NCBI GenBank assembly: GCA_028820655.1
Contig: JAPPIK010000006.1
Coordinates: 46,841 to 110,840 of the forward strand
Source: Candidatus Poribacteria bacterium
GTDB taxonomy: Bacteria; Poribacteria; WGA-4E; JAJDTR01
Reading direction: 5' to 3'
Length of the DNA: 64,000 bases
Shown here: positions 8,996 through 18,396 of the stretch, in pieces
How positions within the stretch are numbered: the stretch's first letter is position 1
Layout of the letters: every line of letters starts with the position of its first letter
Notes under the pieces: generated by a model
Databases searched by the model: none
What the model was told of the DNA's origin: nothing
The model's input: only the letters and a program-made list of their open reading frames with translations
Made by a program: the position numbers and the translations under genes

Positions 8996-11590
8996 ATGAA
9001 CGAATTTACGCGGATCTTGAGGACGATCCGCCGCCCCTTTCAGCAAGAAACGCGAAATGGTTGTCTAGACAACGTCGTCATCAACGGGTTGGGCAACTAC
9101 GTAAAGTTGTGGCTTGAAAAGGCTCGCCAACTATCGCTTGATAATTCCGAAGAAAAGACGGTAGACAATCTTGCACGCCGCTTTGCGAATTATGATCGAT
9201 TGCCGCCGACGGACCGGCTCAAGATAATTGAAAGCGCTACAGCAGAGATTGATGCCTTAGTATCCGATCGATCATCGGATTCGCCACAATCAAGCGCCTG
9301 CCGGGGCCGGCAACCGCAATGGCGTGAACCAACCGAAGCGACCCACCCCTCCCCACCGGCAAGTCATGCGCCGACCACCCCCTCAGAAGAGCCCTCTGTT
9401 CCTCCTCCCAAGCCCCGGCCACCTCGCTTTCAAAACCCGTTACCGAACATAGAAGTCACAATCGCCGACACCCCGGTCGAGACGGATGTCAGAACATTAG
9501 ATTTCTTGGCAACGCCACTCCATGAAGCCAAGGGGATTGGGACACGGCGTGCGAACAAGCTGATCGCGGAACTGGAGGTGCACACGGTTGGAGATCTGCT
9601 CCAGTATTATCCTCGCGACTATATCGACCGCAGGAGTATCCGAGAGATCTACGATGTGGGGCGCAGCGGCGAGCCGGAGACAATCCAAGGCAGGGTGGTC
9701 AACCACGACAAATTCACACCGGCACGCAAAGGAGCTAAGACGGTCGGTAAGGTTATGATTTTTGACGGTACCGGGGTCGCGGTGCTCGTCAATTTCGGAC
9801 GCCGGATAGGCTATCTGAGAAGAGAGCTAACAGTGGGAACTTCTGTTGTCATCAGCGGCAAATTCGGGCGCCGGAACAACGAGATACAAACCACCGATTA
9901 TGAGTTCGAAATCCTTGAAGATGAGGTCGCGGATCTGATTCATACGGGACGAATCGTCGCCAAATACCCGCTGACGGCGAATCTCACGCAACGGATGCTG
10001 CGTCAATGGATAAACAGCGTATTGGATGAATACGGGGAACTGTGCCCTGAAATCTTGCCCCTGGATATTCGCCAACGCCAACGACTGATTGACCGGAGAA
10101 CGGCGACCGCGGAAATCCACCGTCCCGCGACCGACTCGTACCGCAAGGCGGCGCGAAAGCGACTGGCGTTCGATGAATTCTTCTTGTTAGAGCTGGGTCT
10201 TGAACTCAGAAAGAAGCGTTGGAAGACCGAGGAGAAGGGTATTTCATTCAAGGTCGAGAGCCGGCTGCTCGACCAGTTCATCGGCAGTTTGCCGTTTCGA
10301 CTCACTGAGGCGCAGAAGCGTGTCTTCAAAACAATCAGGGCGGATATGGAAGACGCGCACCCGATGAACCGTCTCTTGCAGGGGGATGTCGGATCCGGAA
10401 AGACTATTGTGGCAGCCATGTCGTTACTGTGCGCCATTCAATCCGGTTATCAAGGCGCCCTGATGGTTCCCACCGAGATCCTGGCGGAACAGCACGCTTT
10501 CAACTTCACGGAATTGCTCAAACCCATCGGATTAAATGTGGTCCTGCTGAAAGGGGATTTGACGAAGAATGAACGCGAGACTGTTCTTGGAGATATAGCC
10601 GATGGGACGGCGCATATTGTCGTCGGAACTCACGCGCTTATACAGAAGGGAGTTGAATTTCGCCGACTCGGTCTTGTAATTATCGACGAGCAGCACCGAT
10701 TTGGCGTCATGCAGCGCGCAATACTACGGGACAAGGGCATAACGCCAGATGTTCTTGTCATGACGGCGACACCGATTCCACGCACACTCGCGATGACGGT
10801 TTACGGCGACCTGAACGTCTCGGTTATCGATGAGATGCCTCCGGGCAGGCAAACGATTGGGACGAAATGGGTGAGGGAGGGGGAGCGGAATGAATTCTAC
10901 CGGGGCATCGAAAAAACAGTTCGGCGCGGTAGACAAGCCTACATCGTGTATCCGCTGGTAGAGGAATCGGAGAAACTCGAAGAGATTAAAGCGGCAACCG
11001 AGATGGCGAATCGTCTTCAGTGCGAGGTCTTTCCCGATCTTCGTCTAGGGCTATTGCACGGTCGGATGCGGTCGTCGGAGAAGCAAGAGGTGATGTCCCA
11101 ATTCAAAGCCAAGCGGATCGACATACTGGTTTCTACGACGGTGATCGAGGTCGGCATCGATGTTCCAAACGCTACGATTATGGTAATTGAGAACGCCGAG
11201 CGTTTCGGATTGGCACAACTCCACCAGTTACGGGGACGCGTAGGACGGGGAGAACACAGATCTTTCTGCTATCTTGTCGCGGCGGCAAAGTCGCAGGATA
11301 GCGTTGAACGCATGCAGGTCATGACACGTACCAACGACGGTTTTGAAATCGCCGAAGCGGACCTGCAACTACGGGGTCCCGGCGAATTTTTCGGCACCCG
11401 CCAATCGGGGCTTCCGAACCTGCGACTGGCGAATCTTATTCAAGATGCGCCGCTCCTGGAAGCCGCGAAAACCGAAGCAAACCGGCTCGCTGAAGCGGAC
11501 CCCGGCTTGCGGCAACCGGGGCATCAACTGCTGAAACGGCTACTGCGAACGCACTGGAAGGAAAATTTGGAGTTGGCAACGGTCGGTTGA
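8996..11590 (+). CDS. recG: ATP-dependent DNA helicase RecG
   Basis: Branch-migrating helicase that remodels stalled forks and Holliday junctions. At 864 aa it is longer than the usual ~690 aa because of an N-terminal extension of about 170 residues that includes a proline-rich linker (about 115-150). The OB/wedge domain follows (GIGTRRANKLIAELEVHTVGDLL, DYIDRRSI). The helicase core has Walker A GDVGSGKT (about 463), the DEQH box (about 563), motif III MTATPIPRTLA, and helicase motif VI QLRGRVGRGE. N-terminal extensions are known in RecG from several non-proteobacterial phyla. It stands alone between unrelated genes. Confidence 0.97.
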   Translation: MNEFTRILRTIRRPFQQETRNGCLDNVVINGLGNYVKLWLEKARQLSLDNSEEKTVDNLARRFANYDRLPPTDRLKIIESATAEIDALVSDRSSDSPQSSACRGRQPQWREPTEATHPSPPASHAPTTPSEEPSVPPPKPRPPRFQNPLPNIEVTIADTPVETDVRTLDFLATPLHEAKGIGTRRANKLIAELEVHTVGDLLQYYPRDYIDRRSIREIYDVGRSGEPETIQGRVVNHDKFTPARKGAKTVGKVMIFDGTGVAVLVNFGRRIGYLRRELTVGTSVVISGKFGRRNNEIQTTDYEFEILEDEVADLIHTGRIVAKYPLTANLTQRMLRQWINSVLDEYGELCPEILPLDIRQRQRLIDRRTATAEIHRPATDSYRKAARKRLAFDEFFLLELGLELRKKRWKTEEKGISFKVESRLLDQFIGSLPFRLTEAQKRVFKTIRADMEDAHPMNRLLQGDVGSGKTIVAAMSLLCAIQSGYQGALMVPTEILAEQHAFNFTELLKPIGLNVVLLKGDLTKNERETVLGDIADGTAHIVVGTHALIQKGVEFRRLGLVIIDEQHRFGVMQRAILRDKGITPDVLVMTATPIPRTLAMTVYGDLNVSVIDEMPPGRQTIGTKWVREGERNEFYRGIEKTVRRGRQAYIVYPLVEESEKLEEIKAATEMANRLQCEVFPDLRLGLLHGRMRSSEKQEVMSQFKAKRIDILVSTTVIEVGIDVPNATIMVIENAERFGLAQLHQLRGRVGRGEHRSFCYLVAAAKSQDSVERMQVMTRTNDGFEIAEADLQLRGPGEFFGTRQSGLPNLRLANLIQDAPLLEAAKTEANRLAEADPGLRQPGHQLLKRLLRTHWKENLELATVG

Positions 11591-11629
11591 CGCATGGTGC
11601 CGGTCCCACTTGGCAGTGATTGAAATCAG

Positions 11630-11657
11630 TTGACGCAGACGGGCAGATCGGTATAAT
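11630..11657 (+). promoter_or_regulatory. Probable sigma70-type promoter of the NIPSNAP gene
   Basis: TTGACG (11630-11635) and TATAAT (11652-11657) are separated by 16 bp, placing a start site about 40 bp upstream of the ATG at 11705. Confidence 0.6.
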
Positions 11658-11704
11658 GGCATCAGTTGCGGCATACAATTATCTCACATAAGGAGAAAGA
11701 GGAA

Positions 11705-12028
11705 ATGGCATTTTTTGAACTTCGTCAGTATCGTACCAAACCCGGCCAACGAGAGAACTGGGTCCAGTACATGGAGGAAACGGTTATCCCCTTCCAAATT
11801 TCAAAGGGGATGGTGATCGTAGGGAATTTCGTTGGCGAGGAGGAGGAAGATCTGTACGTTTGGATTCGCCGTTTCGAAAGCGAAGAGGAACGGGAGCAAC
11901 TCTACCAAGCGGTGTATGATAGCGACCAGTGGAAGAACGAGATTGCAGATCGTGTCGGTGAATTGATCGACAGAAGTCAGATCAACGTTTCTCGACTTGA
12001 GGCGACCCCCAAATCTGTCCTACAATGA
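11705..12028 (+). CDS. NIPSNAP-family protein
   Basis: 107 aa starting at the ATG at 11705, with AAGGAGAAAGAGG just upstream. The opening MAFFELRQYRTKPGQRENWV matches the ferredoxin-like NIPSNAP (dimeric alpha-beta barrel) fold, which commonly begins with a [YF]ELRxYxxxPG stretch. The later YVWIRRFESEEERE and YDSDQWKNEI also fit. The proteins are small and cytoplasmic and their biochemical role is mostly unknown. A promoter is visible directly upstream, so it is probably transcribed independently of recG. Confidence 0.85.
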   Translation: MAFFELRQYRTKPGQRENWVQYMEETVIPFQISKGMVIVGNFVGEEEEDLYVWIRRFESEEEREQLYQAVYDSDQWKNEIADRVGELIDRSQINVSRLEATPKSVLQ

Positions 12029-12154
12029 CACGGCGCGCGGGATTTGCTCGTATCGATCACGGTATCCACGTTTTTCACAGCAGCCGTAAATGCTATCCGC
12101 ACAGTTGGTGCACTTCCTTCGTTATCCGGAATCTATGACTCCGAATACTATCCC

Positions 12155-13678
12155 ATGCAAGAAGTCCCAACCTCACAGTTACTCCAACACCTACCGGATC
12201 GTAGACTAATCAGCCAATTGAACTCCTTTGCGTGTGCACGAGGGGTAAGCCTGTATCTCGTGGGCGGTTGCGTGCGCGATCTTTTATTGAAAAGACCGGT
12301 TAACGATCTCGACTTCGCTTTGGAGGGGGACGCGCTTTCATTTGCCCGCGATTTTGCCGCCGTATTGGGAGCGGCTTTTGTCCCGTTGGAGGAGCAGTTG
12401 CCCACGGCGCGCGTTGTCATTCGGAAATCGGATTTCGCGCTCGATTTTGCTCAATTTCGCGGAGGAGCGCTCGAAGATGATTTACGTCTTCGCGATCTCA
12501 CCATCAATGCTATCGGCATTGCACTCGCATCGCTTGCGGCACAACCACTCGTGCAGCTTGTTGATCCGTGCAACGGCTTGTCAGACCTGAGATCAGGACA
12601 GTTATGCTTTCCGAGCGAGCGAGTCATACTGGACGATCCACTCCGGTTGCTGCGAGTTTACCGCTTTGCCGCACAACTGAATTTTACGATTCCTGACGAA
12701 ACTGTTCATTTGATCTCCCGGCACAGAAAACTGCTAAACCAAGTCGAATCGACCGATGCTCCACGAGCGGCCGTGGCATCGGAACGTGTCCGCGACGAGC
12801 TGATCAAAATCCTAGATACCGCCCACGCTGCCGAATGCCTCCGCCAAATGGACGAAATTGGTATTCTGCCAAAAATCTTACCAGAAATTGAGTCCAAGCG
12901 GGGCGTTCGGCACGATGATAATCATCTTGATTTGTGGGAGCAGTCGCTGCTTTCACTTGAGATGTTCGAGGAACAGTCTGCACCGGCGACATTAGCCTCA
13001 TATCAACGTGAGATCGAGGATTATCTCGACACTAATCTAGTCGCCGGGTTAAAGCGCGAGACCGTTCTCAAACTTGCGCTGATTCTACTGAACATCAAAA
13101 AGCCGGTTGCGAAAGAGGTTGATTCCCGGGGAAAAGTTCCATCCGACAACGATGAAAACGTTGGAATCGAGATTGCGCTGCATATTGTGAAGCGGTTGCG
13201 GCTAGGCGGTAAAGCGGCGAAGTTAATGGGTTGCCTCCTACGGCATCATTCTCACGTCCGGGAGATGTTGAAGACCGCCTCAAGCCGTGATCAGGTGAAT
13301 CGACTTTTGAAAGCTGCCGGCCAGGATTGGTTGGGTGTGCTGCTAGTCTCTTACGCCGGGTTGCGTGTATCACGGAGAAATCTGCGCACTCCCCCGGAAG
13401 CATCGCCGGCAGAGCGGGTGATGAGGGAGATTGCGGACCGTTATTTTCTAGAAATCCTACCGATGATGGCGCGGGAACGGTTGATTACCGGCGACGAGAT
13501 TATGGACGGGCTGAATTTGAAGCCGGGACCGCTCATCGGTGAAATTCTGGAACAGGTGGAAGCGCTTCAATTCGACCGGAAAATACACACACCGGAGGAA
13601 GCGCTGGCGGCGGCGCGTCGTGTTTTGGAGACGTCAAATCAGGGCGGAAAGTTAAAGAATATAACCGATAATCGATGA
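12155..13678 (+). CDS. CCA-adding / poly(A) polymerase-family tRNA nucleotidyltransferase
   Basis: Class II nucleotidyltransferase, about 507 aa from the ATG at 12155; a TTG at 12044 is in frame but adds a low-complexity leader. The head domain has GGCVRD and the catalytic DLDFALEGD, followed by RDLTINAI and the RNA-binding segment DDPLRLLRVYRFAAQL. An HD-like segment (HDDNHLDLWEQSLLSLE, then RHHSHVREM) lies in the C-terminal half. Members add CCA to tRNA 3' ends or act as poly(A) polymerases, and motifs alone do not separate the two. tRNA-Ala and tRNA-Arg in this window lack an encoded CCA, so the genome needs a CCA-adding activity. Confidence 0.9.
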   Translation: MQEVPTSQLLQHLPDRRLISQLNSFACARGVSLYLVGGCVRDLLLKRPVNDLDFALEGDALSFARDFAAVLGAAFVPLEEQLPTARVVIRKSDFALDFAQFRGGALEDDLRLRDLTINAIGIALASLAAQPLVQLVDPCNGLSDLRSGQLCFPSERVILDDPLRLLRVYRFAAQLNFTIPDETVHLISRHRKLLNQVESTDAPRAAVASERVRDELIKILDTAHAAECLRQMDEIGILPKILPEIESKRGVRHDDNHLDLWEQSLLSLEMFEEQSAPATLASYQREIEDYLDTNLVAGLKRETVLKLALILLNIKKPVAKEVDSRGKVPSDNDENVGIEIALHIVKRLRLGGKAAKLMGCLLRHHSHVREMLKTASSRDQVNRLLKAAGQDWLGVLLVSYAGLRVSRRNLRTPPEASPAERVMREIADRYFLEILPMMARERLITGDEIMDGLNLKPGPLIGEILEQVEALQFDRKIHTPEEALAAARRVLETSNQGGKLKNITDNR

Positions 13679-13697
13679 GATTTGGGTAGGGGGCAAA

Positions 13698-14750
13698 ATG
13701 GCAATCGGATTGGGAGTAATCGGGATAAACCCTACGAACATGGGATCGACAACATCCTTGCTTAAGGATGTACCCGATCTGAAGTATGAATTGAGGGCAG
13801 TATGTGCAAAACGAAGTGATGTTTTAGAGGCATACGCAAAGGACCTTGGAGTACCGTTCTGGACCGTTGACCATGGGGAGTTGGTACGGCGCGACGACAT
13901 TGACGTGGTTGCCGTTTATTCGCCCGACCACCTGCACGCGGAGCACTGTGTCGCGGCGATAGAAGCGGGCAAGCACGTTATCTGCACAAAGCCGATGGTG
14001 ACCAACCTGCCAGACGCTAAACGCTTGGTAGAGTTGGTTCGGAATCGAGGGGTCAAGTTCCTCGTGGGTCAAACGATGCGGTTTGATCTGCAGTTTCTGA
14101 CGATGCGGCGATTCTTTGACGATGGAGATCTCGGGGAGATTATGGCGGCGGATGCTTACTACGTTCACGATATGCGGCCCGTCTACGACTTTACCCCGTG
14201 GCGGCTTCACCACCCGCAAGATTTCATGTTCGGCGGCGTGGCGCATCCGGTTGATATCCTGCGTTCTTTTCTGGGAGATGTAGAGGAGGTTCACGCTTAC
14301 GGCACCAAGGGCAAGATCACGCCTCAATATCCGATATTGAATAATTTTTTCCTTAACCTGAAGTTCAAGGAGGGGCAGATCGGGCGCGCGATGGGGCTGT
14401 ATGATATTGTGCATCCGCCCATGCCCATGATGCAGGTTTCGGTGTACGGCACGGGGGGAACGATGATCGGCGACTTTACGGACAACAAAGGTGGACAGGT
14501 CAAACTGGTGTTGGATAAAACAGCGGGGAAGGAACCGTTGGAGATGACGTGTCCTCCCGAAACCGATACGAGTGTGTACGGGCACGGCCAAACCGTGATT
14601 CGTTACATGCGACACTTTCAACAGTGTTTGGAAGAGGACCTCGAACCATCGCCGAATGTGGTAGATGGCGCCAAATCGGTTGCTGTCGGTGTTGCGGCAT
14701 GGGAATCGATTGAGACGGGACAGCCCGTAAAGGTGTTTAACGAGTTCTAG
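13698..14750 (+). CDS. Gfo/Idh/MocA-family oxidoreductase
   Basis: 350 aa NAD(P)-dependent dehydrogenase-type protein. The N-terminal Rossmann fold begins LGVIGINPTNMGST and includes the family segment YSPDHLHAEHCVAAIEAGKHVICTKPM, where TKP replaces the usual EKP; the Lys that contacts the cofactor is kept. The C-terminal alpha/beta domain (HHPQDFMFGGVAHPVDILRSFLGD) carries the HPVD motif in the substrate pocket. The start is supported by GTAGGGGG before the ATG, 19 bp after the nucleotidyltransferase stop. Substrates of the family are mostly sugars or cyclitols; which one here cannot be told. Confidence 0.93.
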   Translation: MAIGLGVIGINPTNMGSTTSLLKDVPDLKYELRAVCAKRSDVLEAYAKDLGVPFWTVDHGELVRRDDIDVVAVYSPDHLHAEHCVAAIEAGKHVICTKPMVTNLPDAKRLVELVRNRGVKFLVGQTMRFDLQFLTMRRFFDDGDLGEIMAADAYYVHDMRPVYDFTPWRLHHPQDFMFGGVAHPVDILRSFLGDVEEVHAYGTKGKITPQYPILNNFFLNLKFKEGQIGRAMGLYDIVHPPMPMMQVSVYGTGGTMIGDFTDNKGGQVKLVLDKTAGKEPLEMTCPPETDTSVYGHGQTVIRYMRHFQQCLEEDLEPSPNVVDGAKSVAVGVAAWESIETGQPVKVFNEF

Positions 14751-14807
14751 CTACTCGGTGTTCGGGTATTGAGATAGTGTCCTCTGAAGGCGGAATCTGC
14801 AGGCCTA

Positions 14808-16202
14808 TCATTTCTGGAATCCGAGATCTAGACACACCAATCGATCCTTTCCTCGAATGTAGAGAAATCCGTTAGACAATACCGGCGGCGCCCAAGCCGG
14901 ATAACCTATTAGCTCCCGTCCCTGTTCATCGGTGAGCCTTACGCGCGATACTACCTCCGGCTTCTTAGGATTGGCACGAATCAGCATTAACGTACCGTAC
15001 TCGCCCAACCCCAAGAAATAGCCGTCCACGTAGAGCAAGGTGGTGCGTTCATTCGTCCTTTCCGACCACATTACCTCCCCCGACTCCAGTTTGACGCAAC
15101 GCAACTCCGAGCCCTGAGCGTGACGGCCGCTGCAACCGTAGACATAGCCATCGTAGTGAATGGCGGTGTTCCAGTGCAACATCATCGATTTGTCTCGCCG
15201 CCGCGGGGCATCTTTCCATACCACCTGATATCCGCTTGGGCGCACCTTGAGCAGCGAACTCCCAACCCCGTATGCTTCGCTAATGAACACCAAATCTCCC
15301 GCCACAACCGGATTAGAGGCATTTACCGACTCCAGCTTTTTGGACCGCCACGGATATTGAAAATCCACCTTACCCGTGTGCGGTTCAAATCCGACCAACC
15401 CACCCCGCGCAAACATGAAGCACCATCGTCTTCCGTTAATCGACGCCACAGATGGGCTGGCGTAACTCGCTAATTCGTCGGTAATTTTGTAGATTACTTC
15501 CCCAGTGAATTTGTCAAATGCAACAATACCGGTTCCGTTGCCCGAGAGTTGTCCCCGGGCTTCATACACATCCTTGGGACTACCCGGCGGCGACCCGCCA
15601 ACTTGCACGATAAGCAAATTCCGCTCAACAACCGGCGCGGATGCAACGCCGAAAAAGTTTTGGACGACATTGAATCTGTTCGCAGTATTCACTTTCCAAA
15701 TCAACTCGCCATCCAAGACGCCAACGCAATGCAACATGCCCTCCGCGCCGTAAACATACACACGATCATCGTCCACGACCGGACATGCGCGAGGACCATT
15801 GCTGTAGCCATACATGTCCCTATAGTCTGTTGGGTATTCGAACCTCCACAACTCCTCGGCGGTTTCACTTCTCATGCAGGTTAAACGGGCTTTGTTCCCG
15901 TGTCGATCAAAGGTGAACAATCGTCCTTTTGCAACCGATGGCGCCGCATAACCCGCGCCAAGCTGCTTATGCCAGACCACAGATGGGCCCGATTGACGCC
16001 AAGGAAGACGCAGCCCGGTTTCGGGAGACTTGCCGTCGCCGGTTGGACCAAGAAAGCCTGGCCAGTCGCAACCGGAATTTCGCATGTGCAGATCGTTCGG
16101 CTGTATGTCTTCAGCCGCGCCGAGGCACTGGGGATAAGCGATACAGCAGCACATACAGAAAAATGTCAGGTGTACGATTAATCCCGTTTTTCCTTTTGTC
16201 AT
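14808..16202 (-). CDS. Secreted PQQ-like beta-propeller repeat protein
   Basis: 464 aa. A signal peptide is present (MTKGKTGLIVHLTFFCMCCCIAYP...). The mature part consists of repeated blades of the PQQ/BamB type: GRLFTFDRHGNKARLTCMRS, DRVYVYGAEGMLHCVGVLDG, GTGIVAFDKFTGEVIYKI, GYVYGCSGRHAQGSELRCV, FLYIRGKDRLVCLDLG. No catalytic quinoprotein residues are evident, so a scaffold or binding role is as likely as an alcohol dehydrogenase. The opening WPGFLGPTGDGKSPETGL is common in large propeller families of Planctomycetes and related phyla. It converges with the Gfo/Idh gene. Confidence 0.88.
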   Translation of the reverse strand: MTKGKTGLIVHLTFFCMCCCIAYPQCLGAAEDIQPNDLHMRNSGCDWPGFLGPTGDGKSPETGLRLPWRQSGPSVVWHKQLGAGYAAPSVAKGRLFTFDRHGNKARLTCMRSETAEELWRFEYPTDYRDMYGYSNGPRACPVVDDDRVYVYGAEGMLHCVGVLDGELIWKVNTANRFNVVQNFFGVASAPVVERNLLIVQVGGSPPGSPKDVYEARGQLSGNGTGIVAFDKFTGEVIYKITDELASYASPSVASINGRRWCFMFARGGLVGFEPHTGKVDFQYPWRSKKLESVNASNPVVAGDLVFISEAYGVGSSLLKVRPSGYQVVWKDAPRRRDKSMMLHWNTAIHYDGYVYGCSGRHAQGSELRCVKLESGEVMWSERTNERTTLLYVDGYFLGLGEYGTLMLIRANPKKPEVVSRVRLTDEQGRELIGYPAWAPPVLSNGFLYIRGKDRLVCLDLGFQK

Positions 16203-16273
16203 CTGTTTTAGTTACTCTATCGCTTGCGCCCCTGTAAATGAGCGAGTGTGAAATACGTGGTTCCAAATAAATA

Positions 16274-16303
16274 TTGACATGAATTACTCTTGATTACTAT
16301 ACT
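16274..16303 (+). promoter_or_regulatory. Probable sigma70-type promoter
   Basis: TTGACA (16274-16279) and TATACT (16298-16303) are 18 bp apart on the plus strand. A 19-codon frame (16325-16384, starting MPVIIERGMA) with AGGCAGG upstream lies directly after it, and the membrane-anchored gene begins at 16497. It could be a leader ORF, or the promoter could serve the downstream gene. Confidence 0.5.
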
Positions 16304-16496
16304 ACTCATGAGGCAGGTATTACAATGCCGGTGATAATCGAACGGGGAATGGCGGCGTCAAGAGGGACAACCATCCAACCGTAAATAGAAAGCGGATTGT
16401 GAATATGACTCGCCGCCGCGGATAGGATTCCACGCTTTTCTCTTGAAAGGATTATTTGCACGTTTGCGCGTTTACCAATGAGGTTGTTAAGTCGAA

Positions 16497-17048
16497 TTGG
16501 ACCGTTCAACAATCGCCCTCGTTCTAAGTATTATAGCGATTCTGCTTGGCGTATCCCAGTTACTTATTGACTATTTCCGCCGACATCCGCGTTCAAGGTT
16601 CGCTCAACGACGACGATGGAGAACTGGGAGCCGAGTGGATTTGATTGCGGGGCAAACCAACTGTTTTATCACCCGTGGCGGAAACCTGCTGTTCCTGATT
16701 TCGTGCCGAGTGTACAATGACAACGACCAGATTCCCACTACTATTGAGGGGTATAAGTTCCAAGCGAAAATTGGACGAAAGTGGCAAACGGCCGAGAAAT
16801 ACACTGCGCCTCAGGCAGCTATTTTCCCCAGTCTTCTTCGCAACAGCCTGCCGGTAACTCTGGAACCGGAGCGGCGGCAGGATTTTTATGAAGTTTTCAT
16901 GCTAGATGAATTGATTCCCAGTCCGCAAATCAAGGTTCGCCTAATCTTGAATGTCAACACGCATCAAGCAATAAAATGTCAAGCGACATTCCGGCATCGC
17001 GTCGATGAGCGACCGGTATTTGATATGCTGTTTCGTGTACTTGAATAG
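16497..17048 (+). CDS. Membrane-anchored protein of unknown function
   Basis: 183 aa. A stop codon at 16488 forces the start to the TTG at 16497 or later. One N-terminal transmembrane helix (STIALVLSIIAILLGVSQLLIDYF) is followed by a basic stretch (RRHPRSRFAQRRRWR) and a beta-rich domain of about 130 residues (NLLFLISCRVYNDNDQIPTT, LEPERRQDFYEVFML). The pattern resembles single-pass proteins with an Ig-like or C2-like soluble domain, but no family is recognisable. Topology by the positive-inside rule puts the soluble domain in the cytoplasm. Confidence 0.65.
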   Translation: MDRSTIALVLSIIAILLGVSQLLIDYFRRHPRSRFAQRRRWRTGSRVDLIAGQTNCFITRGGNLLFLISCRVYNDNDQIPTTIEGYKFQAKIGRKWQTAEKYTAPQAAIFPSLLRNSLPVTLEPERRQDFYEVFMLDELIPSPQIKVRLILNVNTHQAIKCQATFRHRVDERPVFDMLFRVLE

Positions 17049-17335
17049 TATGGCTCAGCGGGGATTGCGCCGGATAGAGTCATCTTTCGAGTTGACCGAG
17101 TGATGCTCGATCACCGGGATGTCAGCGCGCATTACTCAAGGTTCGGGATCTGATGAATTGCGTCAGAGCCGTGGATTCCGGGTGGGGACAAAATTGTGTT
17201 TCATCCAATAAGGTTTTGTGGTATCCTATTAACAATGAGGAAATATCGACGTGGAGATCGAACCGATCCTTTGACACTCTTAAACAATAAACTTCCGCGA
17301 ATCTCCAACATATCACCTAAGGAGGAATGATTCAG

Positions 17336-18091
17336 ATGAATTTGCTTCGTCTTTTCCTAGTTCCGTCTATTCTTGTTCTGGTTGTTGGCTGCGGGGCGAG
17401 TCTTAGCGCGCCGCCTCCATTAGAGCAGGCAAATGCGGTTGCCGTGACACCATTCATTGCCGAGGAGGAAGCAGAAACCATGGGAAAATGGGTACCCATT
17501 AATCTCACCACCCGCTTTGAACTGGCACTCAGGGAAACCAATTGGGTCTATGATCAATCTGAAAAGGTGTCTCCGGTAGCGACGAAACTTAAGGAAATGG
17601 GTTTAACGCTGACCGACATATTCACCGATCCCGCACTAGCCGCGAAGGTTGGACAAGGGTTGGATGTTGATTTAATCATTGTCGGAAAAATCGACAATCC
17701 CAAATTTAAGCAATGGAACGATAACGTCGTTTACCGAAAACAGGGGAGCCAAGGCGGTATTTCAGGTACAGCGGATTACCTCCGTGCTCGCCAAAGCGCT
17801 CTTGTCACGACCCAAATAAAAATCGTCGACACAAAAACCGGGGAACTCATCTTTGACGACAAGATCGTGGATTACCTAAAATACTGGCATGCGTTTCAGG
17901 TGGAGAACCGCGGAATGGTAGGGTATAAGTCAGAAAAAGAGATGATGGCCGATCTGGGGAACCATCTTCCGCGGCGAATTGCCTACGCTTTGTATCCGAC
18001 AGGGATGCCAATAGTCAAAGAGGGGGAAGTGTTGAAAAAGCCGGAAAATCTAATTTTGCTCGGTTCCGGGGGCGAGGTCACTTGGAATTAG
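17336..18091 (+). CDS. Lipoprotein of unknown function
   Basis: 251 aa. The ATG at 17336 is chosen over the ATG at 17327 because GGAGG (17321-17325) is then correctly spaced. A lipobox (LVLVVGCGAS) follows a short signal sequence. The body (AVAVTPFIAEEEAETMGKWVPINLTTRFELALRETNWVYDQSEKV, VDLIIVGKIDNPKFKQW) resembles secreted proteins that assemble by beta-strand interactions, such as the CsgG/TolB-N or LptE-like fold: an AVxPF strand, a helical pair, then GKI and a DTKTGELIFDDK strand. CsgG-like is the best guess but unproven. A strong terminator follows. Confidence 0.72.
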   Translation: MNLLRLFLVPSILVLVVGCGASLSAPPPLEQANAVAVTPFIAEEEAETMGKWVPINLTTRFELALRETNWVYDQSEKVSPVATKLKEMGLTLTDIFTDPALAAKVGQGLDVDLIIVGKIDNPKFKQWNDNVVYRKQGSQGGISGTADYLRARQSALVTTQIKIVDTKTGELIFDDKIVDYLKYWHAFQVENRGMVGYKSEKEMMADLGNHLPRRIAYALYPTGMPIVKEGEVLKKPENLILLGSGGEVTWN

Positions 18092-18142
18092 GAACCGGGA
18101 CCCCGATGCAGTGTTTTACGACGGTTTTGGGAACCTAGCCAG

Positions 18143-18180
18143 AAACCTGAAGTCATGTACGGAAATGGCTTCAGGTTTTT
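18143..18180 (+). terminator. Intrinsic terminator after the lipoprotein gene
   Basis: A 14-bp stem with one mismatch (arms AAACCTGAAGTCAT and ATGGCTTCAGGTTT) closes an 8-base loop and is followed by a run of T at 18176-18180. It lies about 50 bp after the stop codon at 18091. Confidence 0.8.
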
Positions 18181-18396
18181 GGGAACCCAGCGACATCTTC
18201 CGATGGCAACACTAACCGATTTGAAAATGGTTTTGGCGAATTTCAGACCGATTGGCTAAACGCAGTTTTGTGGGTGCAGCCGCGACGGGTCATGAGTACG
18301 CTAACGACCAAATGCCGAAGTGCTCGGCGTCAAAGCTACATCGGGAAACTAATGTCCGGGTGATCCGCTTCCGCGGTGGCCGACTGCACCATGATA

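Noticed and set aside
16306-16512. A 68-codon minus-strand frame between divergent genes
   Set aside because: Overlaps the start of the gene at 16497 and the promoter at 16274; no family features.
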